This document shows, one piece after another, positions 53,258-61,877 of a stretch of 64,000 bases of DNA (within the stretch, counting starts at the first letter, position 1; each line of letters starts with the position of its first letter). Both the position numbers and the translations under genes were made by a program. The stretch lies in assembly GCF_018127965.1 (NCBI RefSeq), contig NZ_CP072349.1, positions 562,001 to 626,000 on the forward strand, given 5' to 3'. The DNA is from Prevotella melaninogenica. Lineage in GTDB: Bacteria; Bacteroidota; Bacteroidia; Bacteroidales; Bacteroidaceae. The notes beneath the pieces are model-generated. The model was not told the origin of the DNA. It worked only from the letters and a program-made list of their open reading frames with translations, and did no database searches.

Positions 53258-56200
53258 ATGGCTAAAAACTTTGATTACATACTATTGGTAGCTGACGAAA
53301 TACCAAGCTTTAAAAGCCTGCATAACTATTGCAGGTTGGCTGAAGAACAACAACCAATCTACCCTGATGCGTCTGCCAATAACGCACGTAAAGCCCTTGA
53401 ATGGCTGATGAAGCAGATGCTGAAAATAAAAGGTGTGACCGTTGACGAGCGTATGACACTCAACGATATGTTACGCCTGCCAGAGACAGATGCCTTTGTC
53501 AACCATGATTATGGATTCTCTAAAGACATCTATTTCGTAAAGAAGGTAGGTAATGCTGCCAGCCATGATGGTGGTGAACCTATCACTCGTGCGAGGGCTT
53601 TCCGTTGTCTTCGTGCGCTTTATAACGTCGTTGCAGGTTTTATGGGTCGTTGGGATGCCGTGAAGAATATCCCACCATTTGATGCAACAACTATCTCTGC
53701 ACCGACTACCACTGTTGCCTTCATCACGAGTCCAGAACCAAAGGTAGAGATGGAGGTGGTCAACAGCGTACAGAAAGAGTCGCTCGATGACCCACAGCCA
53801 GTGGTGATACCTCGTGAAAGTCTTGCCAGTGAGGCAATAACAAGGAAGTATATCATCGATGATATGCTCATGGAAGCAGGCTGGGACCTCTTAGAGGAGA
53901 AGGGAAAGGTGCAGGGCGGAAAGGCTTGTATAGAGGTGGAAGTGGACGGAATGCCTACTGCTTCGGGGAAAGGCTATGCCGACTATGTCCTCTTTAGTCG
54001 TGGGGGTAAACCCTTAGCCGTCATCGAAGCCAAGGCAACCTGCCGTGCCATAACAGAAGGACGGCACCAAGCAACACTCTATGCAGACTGCTTAGAGAAG
54101 CGATATGGTGTGCGCCCTGTCATCTATTACACCAATGGCTTCACGACAAAGGTCATTGACGGAATGGGTTATCCAGACCGTGACGTGATCTCTTTCCACT
54201 CTATGGACGACCTCGAAAGACTGATACAGAAGCGGGGTAGGACTGAGATAAAGGACGTAACGATAAAAGAAGAAATCACGGACCGCCCTTATCAGCAGAC
54301 CGCTATCAAGCGTATTGTGGAGTGGTTTAATGCCAAGCACCGTCGAGGACTACTTGTCTTAGCAACAGGAACAGGCAAGACACGTGTGAGTATCTCGCTC
54401 TGCGACATCCTTATGCGTAATGATTGGGTGAAGACAGTGCTATTTCTTGCTGACCGCACAGCCTTAGTCGGTCAGGCACATAAAAACTATGAAGCCTTGT
54501 TGCCAAGCGTTTCTATGTCGGTATTGAGCGAAGAAAAGGCACCTGATATGCAGGCACGTATCCTCTTCTCTACCTATCAGACGATGATAAACTATCTCGA
54601 CAGAGAAGACAAGGCGTTTAGTGTTGGTCGCTTCGACCTTATCATCATCGATGAAGCCCATCGAAGTGTCTTTGGTAGATATGGTGCTATCTTCAGCTAT
54701 TTCGACTCACTACTCATTGGCTTGACAGCCACACCACGTGATGAGATAGACCGCAATACCTACGACCTTCTACAGTTAGATAACGGTATGCCTAACTACA
54801 GTTACGATATTGATGAGGCTGTTAGAGATGGCTATCTCTGTCCTTATAAGACACTGCAGTATCACTCTAAGATTATGGAACGTGGTGCCAAATGGGACGA
54901 AATGTCGAAGGAGGACCGTGAAGAAGTAGAAAGACTAATGGACTATGAGAAGTCTTTAGCAGGCTTAGGACCCGACGACGAGTATCATCGTGACATCCTT
55001 CCGCAAGAGATATTCAAGTATCTTTTCAACATAAATACCGTTGACAAGGTATTGATGGAGTTGATGGAAAAGGGATTGAAGGTGAAGAGTGGGGAGGAGA
55101 TAGGTAAGACTATCATCTTTGCCATGAACCATCATCATGCAGAACTCATCGTTGAACGTTTCCGTACGCTCTATCCTGAGAAAGATCCCAACTACTGTCA
55201 GTTGATTGATAACTATGTCAACAAGGCACATAGTCTTATACTTGACTTCGAACAGATGGATAAGTACCCACAGATTGCTGTCAGTGTCGATATGCTTGAC
55301 ACAGGTGTTGACGTGCCATCGGTGCTTAATCTTGTCTTCTTCAAGTGTGTGAAGTCGAAGATTAAGTTTATGCAGATGATAGGACGTGGTACACGTCTCT
55401 GTCCGAAGGTGTTTGGTGATGCTGACAAGAAAGAGTTCTATATCTTCGATTGGTGTAATAACTTCGAGTATTTCTCAGTACATAGTGATGGCGCAAACCC
55501 TGTCGCTGTGAAGTCGTTGACAGAACGACTCTATGCGTTGAGGCTCGATATCGCTGCTGCACTACAGTCGGCAGAACATCAAGAGAAGGAAGACGACCGT
55601 CGACTACATGACGAGTTGAAGGAAATCCTACACGCACAGGTGAGCCAACTCAGTAGGGCGCGCATTGATGTCAGAGCGCATCTGCAGACGATAGAACCCT
55701 ATCGTGAGTGGGAGGCGTGGGTTTGTCTGAGTGATTTAGCCGTTGCCGAATTGAAGGGAATAGCCCATTTATTGCCCCGTCCGAAGGAGAATGAGGCTGC
55801 AAAGAAGTTCGATGTGCTGATGCTCTATCTACAGTTAGAGCAGGTAGACAGTACGGTGAAGGCTGATAACAGTCGTGCGAGTGTGATTAAGATTGCGCAA
55901 CTGTTAGAGAAGAAAGCCACTATCCCAGCTGTGAGAGAGCGGATGGAAACGATTAAGGAGGTGCAGACAGCTATCTTCTGGGAACATAGTACGCTGAATA
56001 GTCTTGAACGAGTGAGGAAGGAACTACGTGAGTTGGTGCACGTGTTAGCCGAGAGTAGGGACGAGAGAAGATTTGTTATCAACATTGAAGATGCAATAAG
56101 TTCGGATGCCGTAGCTGCTCCTGTCACGCTGAAGGCTACCTATCACGACCGTGTGATAGACTATTTAGCAAAGCATACAGACAATGAAGTATTAAGAAAG

Positions 56201-56590
56201 ATACAGAACTTTGAGCAGCTGACGACGGATGATGTCAACGAGTTACAACGTATCTTCTGGGAAGAATTAGGTACACGTACGGAGTTTGATGAGGCTACGA
56301 ATGGAAAGAAATATAACCATAATGTGGCTGCATTTATCCGTGTCATTCAAGGTGTCGACCGCCAGAAAGCGTTAGCCCTCTATACCCGTTTTATCAAAGA
56401 CGGTAACCTGACAGGTGAGCAAGAACAGTATCTGAAAGAGATACTGAACTATCTCAGCGAGAATGGTGACCTGCAAATGAGTGACTTCATGGAGTACCCA
56501 CTGAACCGAAACAGGTGGCGGGATGTCTTTGGGGAGTATTTTGTGGGGCTGAAAGACTTTGTGAATGAGTTGCATAAGGTGATTAGTTGA
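53258..56590 (+). CDS. hsdR: Type I restriction enzyme, endonuclease/translocase subunit
   Basis: 1110 residues. An N-terminal DUF4145-like domain (1-135), then the HsdR nuclease core with Asp242 and ExK at 257-259 (ADYVLF...VIEAK), Walker A ATGTGKTR (369-376), DEAHR (465-469), helicase motif III GLTATP, motif VI QMIGRGTRLCP, and a C-terminal helical domain that binds HsdM. It translocates unmethylated DNA and cuts at distance. The DUF4145 front end is typical of the EcoEI-like R subunits. It is complete, with the start 57 bp after hsdS. Confidence 0.94.
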   Translation: MAKNFDYILLVADEIPSFKSLHNYCRLAEEQQPIYPDASANNARKALEWLMKQMLKIKGVTVDERMTLNDMLRLPETDAFVNHDYGFSKDIYFVKKVGNAASHDGGEPITRARAFRCLRALYNVVAGFMGRWDAVKNIPPFDATTISAPTTTVAFITSPEPKVEMEVVNSVQKESLDDPQPVVIPRESLASEAITRKYIIDDMLMEAGWDLLEEKGKVQGGKACIEVEVDGMPTASGKGYADYVLFSRGGKPLAVIEAKATCRAITEGRHQATLYADCLEKRYGVRPVIYYTNGFTTKVIDGMGYPDRDVISFHSMDDLERLIQKRGRTEIKDVTIKEEITDRPYQQTAIKRIVEWFNAKHRRGLLVLATGTGKTRVSISLCDILMRNDWVKTVLFLADRTALVGQAHKNYEALLPSVSMSVLSEEKAPDMQARILFSTYQTMINYLDREDKAFSVGRFDLIIIDEAHRSVFGRYGAIFSYFDSLLIGLTATPRDEIDRNTYDLLQLDNGMPNYSYDIDEAVRDGYLCPYKTLQYHSKIMERGAKWDEMSKEDREEVERLMDYEKSLAGLGPDDEYHRDILPQEIFKYLFNINTVDKVLMELMEKGLKVKSGEEIGKTIIFAMNHHHAELIVERFRTLYPEKDPNYCQLIDNYVNKAHSLILDFEQMDKYPQIAVSVDMLDTGVDVPSVLNLVFFKCVKSKIKFMQMIGRGTRLCPKVFGDADKKEFYIFDWCNNFEYFSVHSDGANPVAVKSLTERLYALRLDIAAALQSAEHQEKEDDRRLHDELKEILHAQVSQLSRARIDVRAHLQTIEPYREWEAWVCLSDLAVAELKGIAHLLPRPKENEAAKKFDVLMLYLQLEQVDSTVKADNSRASVIKIAQLLEKKATIPAVRERMETIKEVQTAIFWEHSTLNSLERVRKELRELVHVLAESRDERRFVINIEDAISSDAVAAPVTLKATYHDRVIDYLAKHTDNEVLRKIQNFEQLTTDDVNELQRIFWEELGTRTEFDEATNGKKYNHNVAAFIRVIQGVDRQKALALYTRFIKDGNLTGEQEQYLKEILNYLSENGDLQMSDFMEYPLNRNRWRDVFGEYFVGLKDFVNELHKVIS

Positions 56591-56647
56591 CAGGTTGACA
56601 AGTAGACAAGTTGCTTGAGATGTTGGCAATTATTTAAGTTTATGAAG

Positions 56648-56695
56648 TTGACGAGTTGACAAGTTGACGAGTTGACAAGTTGACGAGTTGACAAG
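56648..56695. repeat. Three exact 16-bp tandem repeats
   Basis: TTGACGAGTTGACAAG three times in a row, with degenerate copies just upstream (56587-56612). A flanking pair of ACAAGTTGCTTGA-TGTTGGC sequences sits on both sides. Related ACTTGT-ACTCGT runs occur at 22825-22855 and 58575-58615. Confidence 0.7.
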
Positions 56696-56773
56696 TTGCT
56701 TGAATGTTGGCGGGTCAACCTGTTAACTCGTGGACCTGTTATCCCATCACTCCATTAATTCATCAATTTAACA

Positions 56774-57439
56774 ATGTTACAATCAATTTGTCCACTTATA
56801 AATTCGTTATTTTTCCAATCCTTGGTAGGATTTGCAGTTATGCTGTTAGGCATAAAGGCAATGATATACTTGTGCAATTATATTTTCTACAGTTTCTCTC
56901 CTATTCGTTCTTTTCCCGATGTGACAACACTCTCAGGGTGGGCAATGGTAGGACTTCTTGTAGCCTTTGTTTGTCCTGTCGCCTTTTTTTTCTGCGAATT
57001 GGGAGGATTATTTTCTGATCAACTGGTCAGGACGCTACTTTTCATTATAGTAATACTGATGGTAGTCTCGCCAATAGGCATCTTCAAGTGTGAGAAAAGG
57101 GCTTGGTTGCGCCGTAATCCTAAGCATAGCAGACTGTTCCTGCCAAAATACAATAAAAGAGTCAGAAATTTTGGCGTGTCAATCAGCAAGGTTGATGATA
57201 TCACTCATGGACGTGGCGTAAGTTTCTCGTGGTTTGATGGATATTTTATCACTGCTGGAAGGCACAGGGTGACCTTTCAATTCTATGAATACAGGTTTTT
57301 GAAACGTCGCACTGGGCATAAGGTTATCTATAAGAAAGAAATGGAATTCAATTTCCATCCGGGTACAGTCTATGTGATAGAGGTCTTGCCGGATATACAG
57401 ACATTCCGTATAGTTGAAGATAAAACACGGTTTGTGTAG
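56774..57439 (+). CDS. Membrane protein of unknown function
   Basis: 221 residues; three or four membrane helices in the first half (LVGFAVMLLGIKAMIYL, WAMVGLLVAFVCPVAFFF, TLLFIIVILMVVSPIGIF), then a soluble part with basic and beta-strand segments (HRVTFQFYEYRFLKRRTGHK) and a final strand. No family was recognised. It follows the tandem repeat behind hsdR, and its relation to the restriction genes is unclear. Confidence 0.6.
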   Translation: MLQSICPLINSLFFQSLVGFAVMLLGIKAMIYLCNYIFYSFSPIRSFPDVTTLSGWAMVGLLVAFVCPVAFFFCELGGLFSDQLVRTLLFIIVILMVVSPIGIFKCEKRAWLRRNPKHSRLFLPKYNKRVRNFGVSISKVDDITHGRGVSFSWFDGYFITAGRHRVTFQFYEYRFLKRRTGHKVIYKKEMEFNFHPGTVYVIEVLPDIQTFRIVEDKTRFV

Positions 57440-57539
57440 GGATAGAACGATAAGGACTGTGGTTAACTGCTTGGGTATTGAAATAACATGATATAGATTT
57501 TTTAACATGAGGAAAGTTTCATTCTACAAAATAAAACAC

Positions 57540-57547
57540 TATTTTTG
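57540..57547 (+). promoter_or_regulatory. -7 promoter element of the lipoprotein gene
   Basis: TATTTTTG, 45 bp before the start codon, with TTTC at the -33 position. Confidence 0.5.
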
Positions 57548-57591
57548 CGAAGAATCTTTTGTGTTAACTAACCCTATAAATAGATATACGT

Positions 57592-58113
57592 ATGAAATAT
57601 TGGAAACCTATTAATTGTCTGGCTATATGCTGTCTATCAGTGCTGATGTTGTCATGTACGACGGAGAACGCAGTTGTTGGGAATGTTGGTATAAGTGATG
57701 TGAAATCGTCTGGCTGCAAAGCCTCAGCCTCTCTGATGGAGTCTCGGCCTGATTACTATAATCATTTCATAGGGCAGCGGTCAGTGTTACGTCTCTTACT
57801 CGATAAAGAGAATACTGTCACAGCACGTTTTGCAGACGTCATGGATAACTGTGCTATCGACCTGTTCCATGTAGGAGCAAGCAGCAGTGAGGGTAAGATA
57901 GTTCTCATCCTGTATCCCGATAAGGACATGATGACAAACTGCATCTGTCGCTATGATGTTGATTTCAAGATAAATAATATCCCTTCTGGCAACTACCAGT
58001 TGGAGGTTTATCACACTACCGCCGATAAACAGATTAACAAAGACAACCAGATTTTTAGCGGAACTGTAAACTTAGAGAAAGGGAAGGAACTTATACTGAC
58101 AATGAGCCGGTAA
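57592..58113 (+). CDS. Lipoprotein of unknown function
   Basis: 173 residues with signal peptide and lipobox LMLSC, then TTENAVV. The mature part is beta-rich, of transthyretin-like feel (NIPSGNYQLEVYHTTADKQ ... GTVNLEKGKELILTM), with a central SVLRLLLDKENTVTARF. No family was recognised. It has its own promoter and is followed by a 708-bp gene-free stretch. Confidence 0.65.
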   Translation: MKYWKPINCLAICCLSVLMLSCTTENAVVGNVGISDVKSSGCKASASLMESRPDYYNHFIGQRSVLRLLLDKENTVTARFADVMDNCAIDLFHVGASSSEGKIVLILYPDKDMMTNCICRYDVDFKINNIPSGNYQLEVYHTTADKQINKDNQIFSGTVNLEKGKELILTMSR

Positions 58114-58348
58114 GGGATAAGTATGGAGAGTAGGGTAGTGGTAGCTTGGTTATACAAGTGCCTCTACCTTACTTTCTACAGCTTTATCGTGGAATGGTTA
58201 GCTGTGATGTCAGCTTGAAGTTGCTTTTTAAGGTACTGGTTCAATTGTTCTTTGAGGATAAGAAAATTCCTAAAAAATATTTTCCTGTCATATCTGTCAT
58301 ACAAAAGTAGTGCTTAACTTGTTGGTTGATAGCGTAGTTACTTGAAAT

Positions 58349-58381
58349 GTTAAATGTGACAGCAACTAAAAACAAAACTAT
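58349..58381. repeat. Orphan copy of the repeat behind the VapE-type gene
   Basis: 58356-58381 is identical over 26 bp to 26323-26348 (it begins GTGACAGCAACTAAAAACAA); GTTAAA also precedes both. A tandem CTGTCATATCTGTCATA pair lies upstream (58286-58302). It probably marks a lost relative of the VapE element. Confidence 0.55.
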
Positions 58382-58642
58382 TTTAGTAATAATAGGTATT
58401 TTCTTACTAATGTAAGTAGGTTTTATTGCTGCCTATTTTGAGGAAACTTATAAAGTAAAAGACAAAAGAATAAAACGGTAAAAGAGTATTTTGCTGTTTT
58501 ATTCTTTTGTCTTTTTGTTTCCCAATCTTAATTCGCAGTAAGAAACACATTGGACACAGGTAATTCATAAGTTCATAAGTAAACGAGTTTACAGGTTTAC
58601 GAGTTTACAAGTTACTTGTTGCAATAAACACAGTATATAGTA

Positions 58643-58800
58643 GTAATCATAATTATGCATTGTGAATTATGCATTGTGAATTATATCAGTAATCATAATT
58701 ATGACGTACTGATGAGAACTTCGTTCGAATAATTGTGAATTATGCATTGTGAATTATATCAGTAATCATAATTATGCATTGTGAATTATGAATTATGAAT
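58643..58800. repeat. AATTATGCATTGTGAATTAT repeats
   Basis: Several copies of GCATTGTGAATTAT, in groups preceded by AGTAATCATAATTAT. They fill the second half of the gene-free gap 58114-58821; a GTTTACGAGTTTACAAGTTA run lies at 58590-58615. Confidence 0.6.
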
Positions 58801-58821
58801 TCTGGATGAATTAAGCTTGGA

Positions 58822-59205
58822 CTATTGCAACTGCATTATGCCGTCTTTGTTGACACTCGTCACACCTTTTACTTTCTTGAAATCAGCGATAGCTTGATCG
58901 ATGTCGTGTTTCTCGTCAACCTTGACTGCTACACCACTGAACTCCTTGTATTTGTAGAGTAGGGTACAGCCCTGTTTCTTGATGGCTTTCAGTAGTGGTT
59001 TGCTGCCTGTCTTCTTGTCGAAGAAGATAATTAGCGTGTGGCTGACAGGTGTTTTCTCTCTTTCACGCTTAGCCTTCTCTAAGCCTTCACCACCATCATC
59101 ACCATTCATTATCTGCTCCTTGATAGGGCATTGTGCAGATGCTGTTGTTGACTGGATGAACAATAAACCCATTAGCAACATACTTGCTTTAAAATATTTC
59201 TTCAT
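58822..59205 (-). CDS. Small secreted protein, possible I9-inhibitor-like fold
   Basis: 127 residues from ATG 59205; the upstream in-frame TTG lies on the -7 promoter box and cannot be used. Signal peptide KYFKASMLLMGLLFIQSTTASAQ. The mature part has a charged leader and then an about 70-residue alpha/beta unit (HTLIIFFDKKTGSKPLLKAI ... VAVKVDEKHDIDQAIADF ... GVTSVNKDG) that resembles peptidase inhibitor I9/propeptide domains. If so it might inhibit or chaperone a subtilisin-like protease, but that is a weak inference. Confidence 0.6.
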   Translation of the reverse strand: MKKYFKASMLLMGLLFIQSTTASAQCPIKEQIMNGDDGGEGLEKAKREREKTPVSHTLIIFFDKKTGSKPLLKAIKKQGCTLLYKYKEFSGVAVKVDEKHDIDQAIADFKKVKGVTSVNKDGIMQLQ

Positions 59206-59232
59206 CTTGTTTTCTCCTTTTAATATGAATGA

Positions 59233-59240
59233 CAAAGATA
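59233..59240 (-). promoter_or_regulatory. -7 promoter element of the I9-like gene
   Basis: TATCTTTG on the minus strand, 28 bp before the ATG at 59205; decides against the upstream TTG start. Confidence 0.6.
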
Positions 59241-59442
59241 GTTATAAATAAGCAGATAACTACTAAGATTTATAATTATTTCAGTTTTCTTTCTCCTCGT
59301 TCTGCATATTACCTTTGCAAATGAAAGTATTTGGTGAGGGGGGATAGGTTTTTGCACACAGAGATATGGAGTAGAAGGAGGTTGGGTTAAAGTATGTAGA
59401 CCACAGAGACACTAAGTGTATCAGAGCTAATTCTACAATGAA

Positions 59443-59475
59443 AAAAGCAACCAAGCATTGCGCTCGGTTGCTTTT
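59443..59475 (-). terminator. Terminator of the etf-acyl-CoA dehydrogenase operon
   Basis: 10-bp stem AAAAGCAACC/GGTTGCTTTT with a 13-nt loop and a run of T on the minus strand, 25 bp after the acyl-CoA dehydrogenase stop. Confidence 0.8.
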
Positions 59476-59500
59476 GTATGAGATTAATCCTAACAAAGGA

Positions 59501-61234
59501 TTATGCTTCTTCTGTCTCTTCTTCCACAGCCTTGAACTGCTCAAGGTCTTCTGGGTTGAAGGCTTTGATGTAAGCGGTGTGACCAACAACTTCTTCCTCA
59601 GCCATGCGAACAAAGACATGAGCAGACTTCTTGAAGAGCTCTGGTGCCTTAGAAGCATCCTCGATGAGGAGGAGAGAACCGATGATATCAGCTGTCATGT
59701 TGTAAAGACGGCGTGCGAGGAAGTCGTGAACATCCTGGTTTTCGCTTGCGTTAACCTTCTCAACAGCCTCTTCGTAGAGCTGGACGAGTTTGGCAACACG
59801 CTCACGCAGACCCTTCATGCAGTCGCAAGAGAGTTCGCCCTCAAGCATCTCCTTCATGATAGAGAGGTAAGTACCGTTAGTGATGTAACGCACGGCAGCA
59901 ACAACCTGCAGCTGTGTTGTACCCTCATAGATAGAGAAGATACGTGCATCACGGTATAGACGCTGACACTTATACTCCATGATGAAACCAGAACCGCCAT
60001 GGATAGAGATAGAGTCGTAGGCTGTCTGGTTAGCATATTCAGAGTTGATACCCTTTGCCAATGGTGTGAAAGCATCAGCAAGGCGAGTGTACTTCTTCAT
60101 CTCCTGACGCTCCTCAGGGGTGAGCTTCTGGTCACGTGCGATATCTTCCAATGCCTTATAGATATCTACGTAGCGTGCTGTCTGATACAAGAGAGAACGA
60201 CCAGCATCGAGTTTCGCCTTCATACGAGAGAGCATATCGTAGACAGCAGGGAAGTTGACAATCTTCTTACCGAACTGTGCACGATCCTTAGCGTAAGCCA
60301 ATCCCTCGTTGTAAGCCTCCTGCTCAAGACCGACAGACTGTGCTGCGATACCAAGGCGAGCACCATTCATCAATGCCATTACGTACTTGATAAGACCCAT
60401 TCGGCTGCTACCACAGAGCTCTGCCTTCGCATTCTTGTAAACAAGCTCGCAGGTAGGAGAACCATGAATACCGAGTTTATGCTCGATATGACGTACGTCA
60501 ACACCGCCATTACGCTTGTCATAGATGAACATTGAAAGGCCACGACCATCACGTGTACCCTCTTCTGAACGTGCAAGGACGAGGTGGATGTCAGAGTCAC
60601 CATTGGTAATGAAACGTTTCACACCATTCAGACGCCAGCAGTTCTCCTTCTCATCGAAGGTAGCCTTGAGCATTACACGCTGAAGGTCAGAACCAGCATC
60701 AGGCTCGGTGAGGTCCATTGACATCATCTCACCCTCACAGATACGAGGAATATACTTCTGGCGCTGCTCCTCATTACCAAACTCATAGAGTGTGTCGATA
60801 CAAGACTGCAAAGACCAGATGTTCTGGAAACCAGCATCGGCAGCAGCAATCAACTCAGACATCATTGAGAAGACAACGTTTGGAAGATTCAGTCCACCAT
60901 AACGGCGAGGCATAGAAACACCCCACAATCCTGCCTGACGTGTAGCCTGGATATTCTCCAAGGTCTTGCTGGCATAGTGCATACGGTTGTCGATAAGGTG
61001 TGGACCTTCAAGGTCGACAGCCTCAGAGTTAGGTGCAATGATATTTGCTGTTATGTCACCAGTGATATCCAAGATGCGCTTGTAGTTCTCGATAGCATCC
61101 TCATAGTTTACTGGTGCGTCAGCGTGTGTAGAAGCATCAGCGTAGTTACGCTCTTTCAGTTCTACGATGCGTTTCATCAATGGGTGCTCCAAGTGAAACG
61201 CTATTTCTGGGTGGTCAGTATAATAATTTGCCAT
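59501..61234 (-). CDS. Acyl-CoA dehydrogenase with C-terminal extension
   Basis: 577 residues. This FAD enzyme oxidises an acyl-CoA to the enoyl-CoA and passes electrons to ETF. Family signatures: MSMDLTEPDAGSDL, then KRFITNGDSDIHLVLARS; substrate/FAD helices ARLGIAAQSVGLEQEAYNEGLAYAKDRAQFG; and catalytic base Glu437 in IYEGTTQLQ. The extra about 130 C-terminal residues form the acyl-CoA dehydrogenase C-like domain of the long subfamily. Neighbouring etfA and etfB upstream on the same strand supply the electron acceptor. In anaerobes such a trio can work in reverse as crotonyl-CoA reduction. The substrate chain length is not decided by sequence. A G-tract repeat lies 19 bp before the start. 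Confidence 0.93.
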   Translation of the reverse strand: MANYYTDHPEIAFHLEHPLMKRIVELKERNYADASTHADAPVNYEDAIENYKRILDITGDITANIIAPNSEAVDLEGPHLIDNRMHYASKTLENIQATRQAGLWGVSMPRRYGGLNLPNVVFSMMSELIAAADAGFQNIWSLQSCIDTLYEFGNEEQRQKYIPRICEGEMMSMDLTEPDAGSDLQRVMLKATFDEKENCWRLNGVKRFITNGDSDIHLVLARSEEGTRDGRGLSMFIYDKRNGGVDVRHIEHKLGIHGSPTCELVYKNAKAELCGSSRMGLIKYVMALMNGARLGIAAQSVGLEQEAYNEGLAYAKDRAQFGKKIVNFPAVYDMLSRMKAKLDAGRSLLYQTARYVDIYKALEDIARDQKLTPEERQEMKKYTRLADAFTPLAKGINSEYANQTAYDSISIHGGSGFIMEYKCQRLYRDARIFSIYEGTTQLQVVAAVRYITNGTYLSIMKEMLEGELSCDCMKGLRERVAKLVQLYEEAVEKVNASENQDVHDFLARRLYNMTADIIGSLLLIEDASKAPELFKKSAHVFVRMAEEEVVGHTAYIKAFNPEDLEQFKAVEEETEEA

Positions 61235-61252
61235 GATAAAAAATGTAAGAGT

Positions 61253-61291
61253 GGCCCCTCCCCCTTGCCCCTCCCCCGAAGGGAGGGGAGT
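61253..61291. repeat. G-tract repeat C, left arm around the DUF559 gene (minus-strand G-rich)
   Basis: 39 bp, exact reverse complement of 61815-61853. The G-rich strand has four runs of 4-5 G separated by 1-3 nt, a canonical G-quadruplex pattern, plus a short hairpin (CCCTCCC/GGGAGGG type). The similarity continues into AGTAGAATGTAC at the inner end. Confidence 0.85.
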
Positions 61292-61325
61292 AGAATGTAC
61301 TATTTCCTATGGTTAGGGTCTCTTT

Positions 61326-61739
61326 TTATTCGTTGTTTATAAATTCGGTTATTTGTTCTATCACATTGTCTATGTCCGTGTATATTTCTTCGTTGGTGAA
61401 TCTAAGCACATTAAAGCCCATTTCGTTGAGGTATTCTGTTCTTGTTTCATCGTCTACCTCTTGTAGCGGTTGCTTATGATAAGCCCCATCTACTTCTATG
61501 ACTAAGTTCTGTGAAAGGCATACAAAGTCTACAATGAAGTCACCTATAGGATGCTGTCTTCTGAAATGACAGTCGCCTCTCATTCCTTTCAGTTCGTTCC
61601 AAAGAATCTCTTCTGCTAATGTCATCTCTTTCCGATTCTCCTTGGTGAATTCCTTTAGGATATGGTATCTGTCAGGTGAAGCTGTTTTGTAAGTGCACTT
61701 CTTTCTATTTTCTTTAGTCATAGGTCGGTAGTTAGTCAA
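61326..61739 (-). CDS. DUF559 endonuclease-domain protein (Vsr/PD-(D/E)XK fold)
   Basis: 137 residues. A basic leader (1-40), then the DUF559 core: MTLAEEILWNELKG (helix with Glu43/44), RRQHPIGDFIVDFVC (Asp67, Asp71), LVIEVDGAYHKQ (Glu82, Asp84) and a last LRFTNEEI strand and helix. The acidic residues fit a PD-(D/E)XK/Vsr-like metal nuclease. Function of the family is not established. It lies between etfA and the acyl-CoA dehydrogenase gene on the same strand, bracketed by perfect inverted G-tract repeats, which suggests the gene travels with or acts on these repeats. MTKENRK at codon 7 is an alternative start. Confidence 0.88.
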   Translation of the reverse strand: MTNYRPMTKENRKKCTYKTASPDRYHILKEFTKENRKEMTLAEEILWNELKGMRGDCHFRRQHPIGDFIVDFVCLSQNLVIEVDGAYHKQPLQEVDDETRTEYLNEMGFNVLRFTNEEIYTDIDNVIEQITEFINNE

Positions 61740-61814
61740 TGATTATACACGCTATGCCTCTTGTGATAATAAGTATTTAGCGAAAGTAGTCCTCTTATTC
61801 CCTTTTCGCATTTT

Positions 61815-61853
61815 ACTCCCCTCCCTTCGGGGGAGGGGCAAGGGGGAGGGGCC
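61815..61853. repeat. G-tract repeat D, right arm around the DUF559 gene (plus-strand G-rich)
   Basis: Exact inverse of 61253-61291, 24 bp before the etfA stop codon side. G-quadruplex pattern on the plus strand. Confidence 0.85.
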
Positions 61854-61877
61854 AGTTAGTTGTTCTGTCAGCTGGCT

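Larger units (their letters stand above)
61253..61853 (-). mobile_element. Candidate mobile unit: DUF559 nuclease gene between 39-bp inverted repeats
   Basis: The perfect inverted pair 61253-61291 and 61815-61853 encloses exactly one gene, 61326-61739, and interrupts the etfA-acyl-CoA dehydrogenase operon. A shorter unit with the same arms but no gene lies at 62948-63128. The mobility is inferred from this layout. Confidence 0.45.

Noticed and set aside
56648..56695. Possible CRISPR or integration array
   Set aside because: Three contiguous 16-mers without spacers; a simple tandem repeat.
59999..60535. 178-codon plus-strand frame within the acyl-CoA dehydrogenase gene
   Set aside because: Antisense to a well supported gene, no promoter and no recognisable protein features.
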